NCBI GenBank assembly: GCA_029288485.1
Contig: JARIHC010000001.1
Coordinates: 1 to 47,963 of the forward strand
Origin: Candidatus Saccharimonadota bacterium
GTDB lineage: Bacteria; Patescibacteriota; Saccharimonadia; Saccharimonadales; UBA4665
Reading direction: 5' to 3'
Length of the DNA: 47,963 bases
Position numbers and translations under genes: made by a program. The notes under the pieces were generated by a model. The model saw nothing but the letters and a program-made list of their open reading frames with translations. It ran no database searches and had not been told where the DNA came from. Below, piece after piece: positions 18,537-26,332 of the stretch (position 1 is the stretch's first letter; every line of letters starts with the position of its first letter).

Positions 18537-18612
18537 CGGGGTGTGGCGCAGTTGGTAGCGCGTACGGCTGGGGGCCGTGAGGTCGCAGGTTCAAGTCCTG
18601 TCACCCCGACCA
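18537..18612 (+). tRNA. tRNA-Pro (GGG)
   Basis: Full cloverleaf of 76 nt with CCA encoded. Acceptor CGGGGTG pairs with CACCCCG, discriminator A; anticodon loop CTGGGGG gives GGG; T-loop GGTTCAAGTCC. It begins with the C1-G72 pair typical of bacterial tRNA-Pro. A TAAAAT -10 lies about 20 nt upstream. Confidence 0.96.
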
Positions 18613-18642
18613 TTAGATTAAGTTTTGAATTCTAGGAATCAA

Positions 18643-19698
18643 TTATTGAGGATTTTTAGCGCCGTGTTGTTCTATATGGGCATTGCGCTTGTGAATATCA
18701 CCTACTGAGTCAGCTCCCGCGCCCACAGCACTAGCTACCCGCTTTTGTGAACCGGATACGACGTCGCCGGCAGCAAACAGACCTTCCATAGAAGTTTCGC
18801 GGGCAAGTGGCGGACGCTCGTACTGGTCTTCAAACTCGCCGCGCGTCTCGCGGTCCAAGTCATTGCCTGTAACCACATAATTATGTTTATCGCGCTGTAC
18901 ATCCTCTGGTAGCCACATAGTTCGAGGGTGAGCGCCGATCATTACAAATAGGTGGTTAGCGGGCATGGTCTTTTCTTGTCCAGTGCGGCGATCTGTTACG
19001 ACCACTTCGTCTAGTTCCCGGCCGCCATCAACTGACGTAAGGTCAGTTTCCAGATGGACAATAATATTATTCTTGGCCTTAATTTTATCGATCAGGTAGC
19101 CGCTCATTTTATCTTCCAGGCTTTTGCCGCGGACTAACATATGCACGGTACAGCCTTCACAGTCGGAGAGGGCGTAAGCTGCTTGGCCGGCACTATTAGC
19201 ACCACCAACCACAAAGAGCTCTTCATCTTTATACTTAGAAGCAACATCCGGAGATCCGTAAGCTACCCCTCGGCCTAGGAATCGGTCGAGATTAGCTGCC
19301 GGATGCCGGTTATATTGCACGCCATTTGCCAGCAGCACGTTCTTAGCTATGTATAGTGTTTTTCCGTCCTCTGTATTCGTAGCACTAACTTCAAGGCCTC
19401 GATCTGTCCGTTCGATACTATCTATTACTGTACCGTGGTAAGCCGTTGCGCCTAAGCGATTAGCCTGTTTGGCCATACGCTGCATAAGCTCCGGGCCTGT
19501 TACGCCTTGGTCAAACCCGGGATAGTTTTCGATAAGTGTTGAGGTGCCGGCCTGGCCGCCAAATTTAGCGGGATCTTGGTCGGTGACACCGGTTTTGAGA
19601 CGTTCAGACGCGCCGTAGGTCGCAGCGGCCAGGCCGGCTGGTCCGCCGCCGATGATCAGCAGATCGTGTTCCTTAGGAGTGTTTTCTGGGTTTGCCAT
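18643..19698 (-). CDS. Thioredoxin-reductase-like FAD/NAD(P) oxidoreductase lacking the CxxC
   Basis: 351 residues with an FAD-binding GGGPAGLAAA near residue 18, the TrxR-like FGGQAGTS..ENYPGF stretch, an NAD(P)-binding VVGGANSAGQAA and the C-terminal FAD-contacting GLFAAGDV. In true TrxB a CATC motif precedes the second Rossmann motif; here that site reads YGSPDVAS with no cysteines. It therefore cannot reduce thioredoxin by the usual mechanism and belongs to the GGGNSAGQAA-type relatives whose electron acceptor is unclear. It has a strong promoter flanked by 9-bp direct repeats at 19750 and 19780 that suggest regulation. Confidence 0.85.
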   Translation of the reverse strand: MANPENTPKEHDLLIIGGGPAGLAAATYGASERLKTGVTDQDPAKFGGQAGTSTLIENYPGFDQGVTGPELMQRMAKQANRLGATAYHGTVIDSIERTDRGLEVSATNTEDGKTLYIAKNVLLANGVQYNRHPAANLDRFLGRGVAYGSPDVASKYKDEELFVVGGANSAGQAAYALSDCEGCTVHMLVRGKSLEDKMSGYLIDKIKAKNNIIVHLETDLTSVDGGRELDEVVVTDRRTGQEKTMPANHLFVMIGAHPRTMWLPEDVQRDKHNYVVTGNDLDRETRGEFEDQYERPPLARETSMEGLFAAGDVVSGSQKRVASAVGAGADSVGDIHKRNAHIEQHGAKNPQ

Positions 19699-19747
19699 GT
19701 TAATTAGCTCTTTTTTATGGTTTTTGGTTTTGATGAATCTGGTTATA

Positions 19748-19788
19748 ACTATAGCAAATTATATGCTAATTGTCAACAATATAGCAAA
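19748..19788 (-). promoter_or_regulatory. Promoter of the TrxR-like gene with operator-like repeats
   Basis: Minus strand TTGACA (19776-19771), 17 bp ending in TGC, TATAGT (19753-19748). The 9-mer TTTGCTATA occurs twice on this strand (plus coordinates 19750-19758 and 19780-19788), 30 bp apart, one over the -10 and one just upstream of the -35. Confidence 0.75.
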
Positions 19789-19830
19789 ATACGAATGATA
19801 AATTGGGTTTAAATCAAAGTCAATTTCATT

Positions 19831-19959
19831 AGTCGGGGACCGGGTTGATCATCTGGGAGATCCCAGGTGGGTGTCCTCATTTGCCAGCCACAGCTAGCTC
19901 TAATATTGGACTCCCTAAAGATTATTGTTAGATAATCATTCGCCCGGCAAACCCCGACT
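19831..19959 (-). ncRNA. Structured 129-nt RNA of unknown family (R3)
   Basis: The ends form a perfect 8-bp closing helix, AGTCGGGG with CCCCGACT. Inside are a CCGGG/CCCGG helix, a GATTAT/ATAATC hairpin, GGGAGTCC with GGACACCC (one A-A mismatch) enclosing a GCTAGC/GCTGGC hairpin, and a CTGGG/CCCAG hairpin: a multi-armed junction. On the minus strand TATAAT at 19972-19967 places the start at about 19960, exactly at the closing helix, although the -35 is weak. The palindromic design means the plus strand could fold too. It has no SRP, 6S or tRNA signature. Confidence 0.55.
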
Positions 19960-19981
19960 TATCTTTATTATAGCGCCTGCG

Positions 19982-20611
19982 TCAGCCTAGCAGAAGCTGC
20001 AAAAAGAAATTCTCTATACCAAGCAGCGGGCCGGATATAAACTGGAAAACCAGCAGAATAAATACCAATATACCCAAGAAACCAAAACCTTCTATCTGGC
20101 GCATCACCTCTTGTAGAGGCTCCGGCGCGAAAGCGTAGAGCAAGCGCGAACCGTCGAGCGGCGGGAAAGGAATCATGTTAAACACGAAAAAAGCTATGTT
20201 GACCTGCACGAAAAGGATAAGCGCGTTGTAAAATTGCTGCCCAAACGCCGCGCCCGAGATATGAAACACTAGTCCCGCCAATCCCGCCAAAGCCAGGTTG
20301 GTCAGCGGACCAGCAACACCCACCAGCGCCATACCGAACTCCTCGTAACGGAGACGATCGGGATCGAACGGCACTGGTTTTGCGGCAAAAATCGGCGGCA
20401 GGCCAACAATAATCAGCACCATTGGCAATAGCACCGTTGTTACTACATCAACATGCTTAAGCGGATTAAGTGTTAGGCGGCCTTGTTCCTTAGCAGTAGT
20501 ATCGCCCAACCAATGCGCCACGAAGCCGTGTGTTGCCTCGTGGATCGCCATAGATATAACGATCGACACCAGCACCACAAGCAGTTCAAAACTAGATAGC
20601 CCACTAAACAT
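19982..20611 (-). CDS. Site-2 protease family (M50) membrane metalloprotease
   Basis: 209-residue intramembrane zinc protease. The first helix carries the zinc motif HEATH (residues 24-28) and a later one carries NMIPFPPLDGSR, the third ligand motif. Four to five hydrophobic segments fill the chain, and there is no PDZ domain, so it belongs to the compact S2P subgroup. Such enzymes cleave membrane-bound regulators or leftover signal peptides. It follows folP by 22 nt on the same strand and is probably co-transcribed; the functional link between the two is unclear. Confidence 0.9.
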   Translation of the reverse strand: MFSGLSSFELLVVLVSIVISMAIHEATHGFVAHWLGDTTAKEQGRLTLNPLKHVDVVTTVLLPMVLIIVGLPPIFAAKPVPFDPDRLRYEEFGMALVGVAGPLTNLALAGLAGLVFHISGAAFGQQFYNALILFVQVNIAFFVFNMIPFPPLDGSRLLYAFAPEPLQEVMRQIEGFGFLGILVFILLVFQFISGPLLGIENFFLQLLLG

Positions 20612-20633
20612 TAAGCTCTAGTATAGCAGCCAT

Positions 20634-21422
20634 TTAGGCCAGTTGTTCACGGTGGCCAGCCACGTCATGGACGCGCAAATACTTAGCCCCCGCTCTAACG
20701 GCTATCTCAGCAGCTCTAAGGCTTGGCCCAAGGTCTTCTTTGCGGTCTTCGCCCTCATGTATAAACCCGCCTGTTTCCAGAAACCCTTTGCGTGATGCTC
20801 CTATCATAATCGCCCCCGGTAACTTCTTGGCTACGCTAAGTAGTTCTATGTTAGCAAGCGCTGTCTTGCCAAAGCCAAGCCCTGGATCTAGTATTATTTT
20901 TCTTTGATCCAAACCAGCGTCCTCCAGCATCGCTCTCTTGCCTTCTAGATCGTAAATTACTACTTCCGGATCATTAATGTGCGGGTGTTTCTTATTGTGG
21001 ACCGCTTGAATATCCGTGCCGTGCATATGGCTGACAATGCAGCGCGCCTCATATTCAGCAATTACGTCTAGCATGCGAGGATCATTCAGGCCGGTAACAT
21101 CGTTGATAATGATATCACCGCTTAGCTCTAGCGCTTTCCTAGCTACGTCGTAATGGCGGGTATCTACAGATATCTGGCCTGGGTATTTTTCTGCCAGCGG
21201 TTCCACTACCTGCTCCAGTCGCCACCACTCAGTGCGAGAAGTGATCGGTATGGCGCCGGGCCTAGTGCTTTCGGCACCGATGTCAACCATAGCCGCTCCA
21301 TCTTCAAACAACTTTTCAGCGTACGCCACAGCTAGCGGCGGCTGATAATACGGCTTAAAAAAGCTGCCGCCGTCGCTAAAACTATCTGGTGTTAGGTTTA
21401 AAATACCCACTAATTCCGCCAT
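20634..21422 (-). CDS. folP: Dihydropteroate synthase
   Basis: TIM-barrel enzyme condensing p-aminobenzoate with the dihydropterin pyrophosphate in folate synthesis, the sulfonamide target. All signatures are present in 262 residues: GILNLTPDSFSDGG, DIGAESTRPG, SVDTRHYDVA, INDVTGL, ILDPGLGFGKT, GASRKGF and RVHDV. The -10 TATGAT (21434-21429) preceded by TGT ends 6 nt before the ATG, so the mRNA should be leaderless. It is divergent from rpmB. No folK, folB, folC or folA lies in this window, though a PCD-domain protein is encoded about 3 kb away. Confidence 0.95.
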   Translation of the reverse strand: MAELVGILNLTPDSFSDGGSFFKPYYQPPLAVAYAEKLFEDGAAMVDIGAESTRPGAIPITSRTEWWRLEQVVEPLAEKYPGQISVDTRHYDVARKALELSGDIIINDVTGLNDPRMLDVIAEYEARCIVSHMHGTDIQAVHNKKHPHINDPEVVIYDLEGKRAMLEDAGLDQRKIILDPGLGFGKTALANIELLSVAKKLPGAIMIGASRKGFLETGGFIHEGEDRKEDLGPSLRAAEIAVRAGAKYLRVHDVAGHREQLA

Positions 21423-21470
21423 AAACTCATCATAACAGATAACGTATTGCTAGAAAGTGCTTACGAACAG

Positions 21471-21499
21471 TTGACCCAAGCCGCAAAAACCGCTAAAAT
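21471..21499 (+). promoter_or_regulatory. rpmB promoter
   Basis: TTGACC (21471-21476), 17 bp, TAAAAT (21494-21499), then 8 nt to the ATG; no Shine-Dalgarno sequence fits in the short leader. Confidence 0.7.
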
Positions 21500-21507
21500 A
21501 ACACCTT

Positions 21508-21750
21508 ATGCAGAAATGTGATCTTACCGGTAAAGGCAAACAGTATGGCCACAATGTGAGCTTCTCGCAGCGCCATACTAAAAAAGTTTGGAAACCGAAT
21601 CTCCAGAAGAAGACTTTGGTTATTGATGGCAAAAAAGTCACAATGAAACTTAGCGCCCAAGCTATCCGTACTCTCAAGAAAAAGGGTCTTTTAGGCCAGG
21701 TCGAGCAGGCTCAGGCCGCAAAAGCTCCCGCCAAAACTAAGAAAGCCTAG
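21508..21750 (+). CDS. rpmB: 50S ribosomal protein bL28
   Basis: 80 residues. The bL28 core MQKCDLTGKGKQYGHNVSFSQ-type start, RHTKKVWKPNLQKK and the C-terminal helical LSAQAIRTLKKKGL are clear; an Ala/Lys tail is extra. The start is fixed by a promoter whose -10 ends 8 nt upstream, giving a nearly leaderless mRNA. Its TAG stop is interleaved with the TAG of the convergent gene in a shared CTAG (21747-21750). Confidence 0.96.
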   Translation: MQKCDLTGKGKQYGHNVSFSQRHTKKVWKPNLQKKTLVIDGKKVTMKLSAQAIRTLKKKGLLGQVEQAQAAKAPAKTKKA

Positions 21751-22373
21751 GACTTTTCAAGCACCACCAGCTGAGTGACATCAGTCAGCTCGGTTGGCTT
21801 AAGTTTAAACTTGCTGGTGGTTTCTTGAGGTTCCAGTCCAATCTCTTTCAAAGCGGCCGCCAAATCCTGCTGCGGCATAGGGAAATTCAGCGACTTATCA
21901 GCGTAGTGCGTCGGTATAACTAACTTTGGTTCAATAGCTTTTATAAGTTTTAGCGCGCCTACTGGGTCTACGGTATAACCATTGCCGCCCACTGGCACTA
22001 CAAGCACGTCGACCATGCCGATAGCTTCTAGCTGCGCATCGTTTAGCTCGGGGTAAATATGGCCTGCGAGTAACACGCTATGGTCACCGGCAATCAGCTT
22101 AAACATTGTGGCGTCCCGGTTCTTATCGTCAGCCTCCATATGCGCTCGTGCTGCTATACCAATGATCGAAACGTCAGCCACTTCATATTCGCCAGGACCA
22201 TCGAAAATCAAACGCGCTTCCGGACTATCCTTAGGATGCATGGTACATAGTGCTACATCGTCGGCTTTAGTGACCGATTTGCCGCCCAGCTCTGCCAAAT
22301 TATCATCTATTATCAGTCTTGTGCCCTTGTGGCTCACGCTTACGCAATTAGCACCGTAAAACTGTAGGTCCAT
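21747..22373 (-). CDS. MBL-fold hydrolase-like protein (UlaG/YtkL type)
   Basis: 208 residues with a beta-lactamase-like fold (Lactamase_B_3 type): a start like FYGANCVSVSHKGTRLIID, GPGEYEV, LLAGHIYPELNDAQLEAIG, VLVVPVGGNGYTVDP and IPTHYAD. The usual first metal motif HxHxDH is missing (the site reads CTMHPKDS), so metal-dependent hydrolysis is uncertain. It lies 8 nt after the winged-helix gene and is probably its operon partner. Confidence 0.8.
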   Translation of the reverse strand: MDLQFYGANCVSVSHKGTRLIIDDNLAELGGKSVTKADDVALCTMHPKDSPEARLIFDGPGEYEVADVSIIGIAARAHMEADDKNRDATMFKLIAGDHSVLLAGHIYPELNDAQLEAIGMVDVLVVPVGGNGYTVDPVGALKLIKAIEPKLVIPTHYADKSLNFPMPQQDLAAALKEIGLEPQETTSKFKLKPTELTDVTQLVVLEKS

Positions 22374-22381
22374 GTTACTCC

Positions 22382-22987
22382 TTACTGGCCCTGGCCGAAC
22401 AGGTTATGCTCATCAACCAAGATTTGTTTTTTAGCATTTTCTATTGCTACCGCAAAGCGGTCCCTAATAGCCCGCCGGTATTCAAAGTCTGGCAGCTTCA
22501 TCACAGCGTAGCGCAAACTTTTACCCTCTTGAGCTTCTAGCTGGTCAACATACTTTTGCAAGGCGTTCTTGTTGACGTCGCCAACTACTAATATGTCCAC
22601 GCCGGCACTGTCGTCGCGCGTAAATTGGCCTGTGTAGAGAGCCAGATCTATACGGCCTACGCTGTTTAAATCTGGTCCAGCCGCTTCATCGCCTACGGCC
22701 GCTTTAACTTTCTTAGGTGCGCTCTTAGTAACACCACCGCCAAATATTTCTTGAAGCGGCTTATAATACTCGAATTTCTGGTTAACCTCGTAGTACAGCC
22801 GGTTATTGGTATTTTCGGAAACAATTATGCCGATGTTGAGCAAATTGCTGAGCTCGCGCCGCACGGAGTTAATCTGCTCGTCAATTTTTCGGGTAATTTC
22901 ACGTACATAAAAAGAGCGGTTGGGATTGCTATAAAATAGCTGCAACAGCTTAACCCTCGTCTTTGACCCAAAGAGTTGCTCAATCAT
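22382..22987 (-). CDS. Winged-helix protein with C-terminal nucleotidyltransferase-like domain
   Basis: 201 residues. The N-terminal 70 residues form an ArsR-like winged helix (FGSKTRVKLLQLFYSN, SFYVREITRKIDEQINSVRRELSNL, then the wing). After a Lys/Ala linker, residues 110-190 resemble the minimal nucleotidyltransferase fold (ALYTGQF..GVDILVVGDV), but the catalytic GS-DxD is degenerate. This two-domain type is common in CPR genomes and may be a DNA-binding sensor. The start is backed by TACAAT preceded by TGA and ending 6 nt upstream of ATG. Confidence 0.8.
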   Translation of the reverse strand: MIEQLFGSKTRVKLLQLFYSNPNRSFYVREITRKIDEQINSVRRELSNLLNIGIIVSENTNNRLYYEVNQKFEYYKPLQEIFGGGVTKSAPKKVKAAVGDEAAGPDLNSVGRIDLALYTGQFTRDDSAGVDILVVGDVNKNALQKYVDQLEAQEGKSLRYAVMKLPDFEYRRAIRDRFAVAIENAKKQILVDEHNLFGQGQ

Positions 22988-23022
22988 GTTCCTATTGTAT
23001 CAAATGATGGTTCAATCCAAAA

Positions 23023-23907
23023 TCAGCTATCCAAAAATGTTGTCACACTGTCTACAACATTTGCCAAATTAACAGGGGTAGAAAACCATTGAATACTTTT
23101 ATTTCGCTTGAACCAGGTGCGTTGCCGCTTAGCTAAATCCAGTGTAGCTTTAATGATTTTTTGACGTGTCTCAGAGAATGTCTCTGAGCCATTGAAGTAA
23201 TCCTGCCACTGAGCGTAGCCAACTCCTTTCAAAGCCTCGCAGTCCCAGCTATATTTTTCTGACAAATGCCGCACTTCCGTCTCCAACCCTGCCGCTAGCA
23301 TAGTATCGGTGCGGTCAATAATTTTTTGTTTCAGCTCTTCCCGTCCCGGCTTTACGCCAATAATTAAGGTGTTCGGACGTAAATCCTGCCTGTTTGGATG
23401 CGCGCCACCGGTTTCGATTAAACGTATCAAGCGGCGCTTATTGCGTGTATCAATACCGTTCGGATCAATTCCCATTGTCTCTATTTTGAGTAGTAATTGA
23501 TCAAGGCTAAGCTCATTTAAAGATTGCCGAGCCGATCGGTCGCCAGCAGGTAAAAAGTCAAAATCATAAAGCACCCCGTCTATATATAAGCCTGTACCGC
23601 CAGCCATAATCGGCAGTTTTCCGCGCTCTATAATATCTTTAATTGCCTGATTAGTTAACCGTTTAAAAACCGCCGCTGTAAAATCGCCGCAAGGCGCTAT
23701 TACATCTAGCAAATGATGCCGCACACGGGCTTGTTCAGCCGCACTTGGCTTAGCGGTGCCGATATTAACTTCTTTTCTCACTGTCCAGGAGTCCGCACAA
23801 ATGATTTCGCCGTTAAATTGTTGCGCTAACTGCAACGCTAAGGCTGATTTACCTGATGCGGTTTCGCCAACAATAACCACGAGTGGTGCTATTTTGCTGG
23901 CGGCCAC
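23023..23907 (-). CDS. miaA: tRNA dimethylallyltransferase
   Basis: Adds a dimethylallyl group to A37 of tRNAs reading UNN codons. The 294 residues hold the P-loop GETASGKSA (usual: GPTASGKT), ICADSWTVRKEVNIGTAKP (usual DSxQvY), HHLLDV, MAGGTGLYIDG, and the C-terminal RQRTWFKRN that contacts tRNA. The start is GTG 23907, overlapping the end of the ATL gene by 19 nt; a GTG just before VVIVGE is an alternative. It is the third gene of a tight thrS-ATL-miaA operon. Confidence 0.95.
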   Translation of the reverse strand: MAASKIAPLVVIVGETASGKSALALQLAQQFNGEIICADSWTVRKEVNIGTAKPSAAEQARVRHHLLDVIAPCGDFTAAVFKRLTNQAIKDIIERGKLPIMAGGTGLYIDGVLYDFDFLPAGDRSARQSLNELSLDQLLLKIETMGIDPNGIDTRNKRRLIRLIETGGAHPNRQDLRPNTLIIGVKPGREELKQKIIDRTDTMLAAGLETEVRHLSEKYSWDCEALKGVGYAQWQDYFNGSETFSETRQKIIKATLDLAKRQRTWFKRNKSIQWFSTPVNLANVVDSVTTFLDS

Positions 23908-24209
23908 CAGATAAGATCCTCAACTGCTACTTTATAATCATCACTAATTACAACGCTTTCGCCTTCCAAAACCTGCTTATGGCCGCGCCGGCCGCCGGGA
24001 TAGCCGCTGGCCAAGCCGCCGGATTTGTTCACGACTCGTTGCCATGGCAAATCGGGGTTACCAAAATGCGCGATGCCGCCAACGATCCGTGCCGCGCGCG
24101 GCCGTCCGCACAGCGCCGCAATTTGCCCGTATGTCATCACCCGGCCGCGCGGAATCTGCGCCACCAGCGCCTCCACTTCCTTCCGAAAACTTGCCTCAGC
24201 CCTAGCCAT
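23889..24209 (-). CDS. Alkyltransferase-like protein (ATL), MGMT family without active cysteine
   Basis: 106 residues covering the MGMT DNA-binding/active-site domain. The PCHRV motif that carries the alkyl acceptor cysteine reads PWQRVV, as in ATL proteins, which bind O6-alkylguanine and hand it to nucleotide excision repair instead of repairing it directly. The helix-turn-helix region RGRVMTYGQIAALCGRPRAAR and the NKSGGLASGYPGG loop are intact. Its start overlaps the end of thrS by 8 nt. Confidence 0.92.
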   Translation of the reverse strand: MARAEASFRKEVEALVAQIPRGRVMTYGQIAALCGRPRAARIVGGIAHFGNPDLPWQRVVNKSGGLASGYPGGRRGHKQVLEGESVVISDDYKVAVEDLIWWPPAK

Positions 24210-26052
24210 GGAGCGAAGTCTTATGTACGCGCGACTTGGCTTCGTTAGCCACCGTTTTTAGAAACTGTTCAATACCGACCGGCTGCCCATTGCCTTGAAC
24301 CTTAATATCACTCCGCACCCGCGGCATAACCTCGCCGCTGGTTATCTCTTTTTCGCCAATCACTACCGAGTAAGGCACTTTAGCCACTTCTGCAGCTCGA
24401 ATTTTTTTACCAACAGATTCGTTAGAATTATCGATTTCTATACGCAGTCCCAGCTGGCGCGCTTGCTCAACCAGCTTATTAGCACATTCCACCGTAGGGT
24501 CCTCTTGATTAACCGTAATCACTCTTATCTGTTCCGGCGCCAGCCATGTCGGGAACCGGCCAGCCGTATGCTCAATATAAACCGCCAAAAAGCGCTCAAA
24601 CGAACCTAGCAAGGCTTTATGAATCATAACCGGCTGCTTTTCGGTGCCTTCAGCGTCGACATATGTCAGGCCAAAACGTTCCGGCTGCACAAAATCAAGC
24701 TGCTCAGTAGCGCACTGCCACTCGCGCCCAAGCGCGTCGGTCACCATAATATCTATTTTCGGACCGTAAAAAGCTGCCTCACCTTCTTCTACAAAGTAGT
24801 CAATGTCCAGCTTTTTAGCCACATCTTCGATAGTTTTTTGCGCCTTTTCCCAGCTAGTCGGATCGCCCAGATAGCCGTCAGAATCGTCGCGGAAACTCAA
24901 GCGGGCGCTAAACTTCATGCCCAAAACCCCATACATATCTTTGATCATGTTCATGATTGAGGTAAACTCCGCCTCAATCTGTTCCAGCGCACAAAAAACG
25001 TGCGCATCATCGATAGAAATTGCCCGCACACGCGAAAGACCATTCAGCTCGCCCTTCTTTTCATCTCGGTATTGAATTGTCGACTCCATATAACGGATCG
25101 GCAGCTCACGATAACTCCGCGGCCGCGCGGCATAAATCTGAGCATGATGCGGACAGTTCATGGGCTTCAGTACAAACTGATCGGAGGTTTCCTGGCTTTT
25201 GACCAAAAAAAGCTCGTCTCCAAACTTATCCCAGTGGCCAGACTTCTCATATAATACTTGTTTAGTGATATGCGGAATGGCCACCTTTTGAAAGCCTGCC
25301 GCCCTCTGTAACTCCTCTGAAAAACCTAATAACTGATCGCGCAAAATCGTCCCGCGCGGCGTAAATAGCGGCAGCCCCGCCCCAACCATATCGGAGAATA
25401 CGAACAAGTCTAGTTCCTGGCCCAGCCGCCTATGGTCGCGCTTTTTAGCCTCTTCTAACATTTCTAGGTGACGTTTCAGTTCATCTTCACTAAAAAAGCC
25501 CGCGCCGTACAGCCGCTGCATCTGCGGATTTTTCTCGTTGCCGCGCCAGTAAGCACCGCTTACGCGCAGTAGCTTAAAAGCGCCCACCTTCCCTGTTGAT
25601 TCCACGTGCGCTCCGCGGCACAAATCCGTAAAATCGCCGTTTTTATAAAATGATACGGAGTCCACCGCCGCGTCGCCGCCGGCAATCGTGCCCATCTCTT
25701 CCGCGTTCAGATCTTTAGCTACAGTAGTACCGGACCGCTTCAGGTCATTTAATAGTTCCTCTTTATAGGGCTGCCCCGACTCCCGCGCCCAAGCAATTGC
25801 CTCATCCACCGGCTTCTCAAGCCGCTCAAACGGCTGATCCTCGCTTATAATCTTGCGCATTTCAGCCTCAATTTTGCCAAAATCCTCTTCAGAGAGCTTG
25901 GTTTCTCCCAGATCAATGTCATAATAAAAGCCGTTTTCTACCGCCGGCCCAACGCCAAACTTGGCCTCTGGCTTGAGCCGCTGTACCGCCGCCGCCATAA
26001 TATGGGCTAAGCTGTGCCGCATGGCTGCTAGTTTTTCATCTGTCTCTGGCAT
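24202..26052 (-). CDS. thrS: Threonyl-tRNA synthetase (no TGS domain)
   Basis: 616-residue class II synthetase. The protein begins directly with the N2 editing domain (HSLAH at 13-17 and CRGAH near 145 are the editing-site residues), so the N-terminal TGS domain of E. coli ThrRS is missing. The catalytic core has the class II motifs, the zinc-ligand region MNCPHH, and the C-terminal anticodon-binding domain (IRVITVN..., VPYSVVIGEKE). Upstream is a leader of about 280 nt with several hairpins and a terminator-like stem, and a palindrome over the promoter, so its expression is probably controlled twice. It heads the thrS-ATL-miaA operon. Confidence 0.96.
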   Translation of the reverse strand: MPETDEKLAAMRHSLAHIMAAAVQRLKPEAKFGVGPAVENGFYYDIDLGETKLSEEDFGKIEAEMRKIISEDQPFERLEKPVDEAIAWARESGQPYKEELLNDLKRSGTTVAKDLNAEEMGTIAGGDAAVDSVSFYKNGDFTDLCRGAHVESTGKVGAFKLLRVSGAYWRGNEKNPQMQRLYGAGFFSEDELKRHLEMLEEAKKRDHRRLGQELDLFVFSDMVGAGLPLFTPRGTILRDQLLGFSEELQRAAGFQKVAIPHITKQVLYEKSGHWDKFGDELFLVKSQETSDQFVLKPMNCPHHAQIYAARPRSYRELPIRYMESTIQYRDEKKGELNGLSRVRAISIDDAHVFCALEQIEAEFTSIMNMIKDMYGVLGMKFSARLSFRDDSDGYLGDPTSWEKAQKTIEDVAKKLDIDYFVEEGEAAFYGPKIDIMVTDALGREWQCATEQLDFVQPERFGLTYVDAEGTEKQPVMIHKALLGSFERFLAVYIEHTAGRFPTWLAPEQIRVITVNQEDPTVECANKLVEQARQLGLRIEIDNSNESVGKKIRAAEVAKVPYSVVIGEKEITSGEVMPRVRSDIKVQGNGQPVGIEQFLKTVANEAKSRVHKTSLHG

Positions 26053-26101
26053 TACGCTTTAATCTTATCATTTTTTATCGGTTTCTAAATGTTTGATAAA
26101 C

Positions 26102-26142
26102 AAAAAAGCGGTTGATAGCCCTCGCAATTGCCATCAACCGCT
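26102..26142 (-). terminator. Attenuator-like terminator in the thrS leader
   Basis: Minus strand AGCGGTTGAT (26142-26133), 16-nt loop, ATCAACCGCT (26116-26107), then TTTTTT. A 10-bp stem with a U-tract placed between promoter and gene suggests attenuation. Confidence 0.7.
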
Positions 26143-26203
26143 CTGCTTCGGCGAGCTTGCAAAACAATCTCGTCAAAACTTCACCTGTGAAGAGTATCTT
26201 AGC

Positions 26204-26229
26204 AAGGCTAGTACTATAAGGCTAGTACT
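26204..26229. repeat. Tandem 12-bp direct repeat in thrS leader
   Basis: AAGGCTAGTACT occurs at 26204-26215 and 26218-26229 (14-bp period). Because AGTACT is itself a palindrome, the pair also forms an AGTACTA/TAGTACT hairpin. Confidence 0.8.
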
Positions 26230-26332
26230 TTTGTGCTGTAATTCCTACAGCCTGGCTGGGGATAAACTTGACCGTTTTAATACCATGCGTGATGTTAAAA
26301 TAATTTATCTGTCAGAGCGCCAGATATCCATA

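Larger units (their letters stand above)
26053..26330 (-). promoter_or_regulatory. Structured leader of thrS
   Basis: This gene-free stretch, read on the minus strand, holds successive hairpins: GCTGTA/TACAGC (about 26235-26255), AGTACTA/TAGTACT (26210-26229), CTTCAC/GTGAAG (about 26180-26193), then a terminator hairpin at 26107-26142. CTCGC near 26150-26156 can pair with GCGAG in the terminator loop (26121-26125), offering an alternative fold. I find no T-box TGGNACCGCG element and no run of Thr codons, so the sensing mechanism is unknown. Confidence 0.5.

Noticed and set aside
19831-19959. SRP (4.5S) RNA
   Set aside because: Size is right, but the conserved GGAAG-type helix 8 motif with GGTCAGG and AGCAG is absent on both strands.
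26053-26330. T-box riboswitch before thrS
   Set aside because: Location and terminator fit, but the conserved antiterminator sequence TGGNACCGCG and a clear specifier loop were not found.
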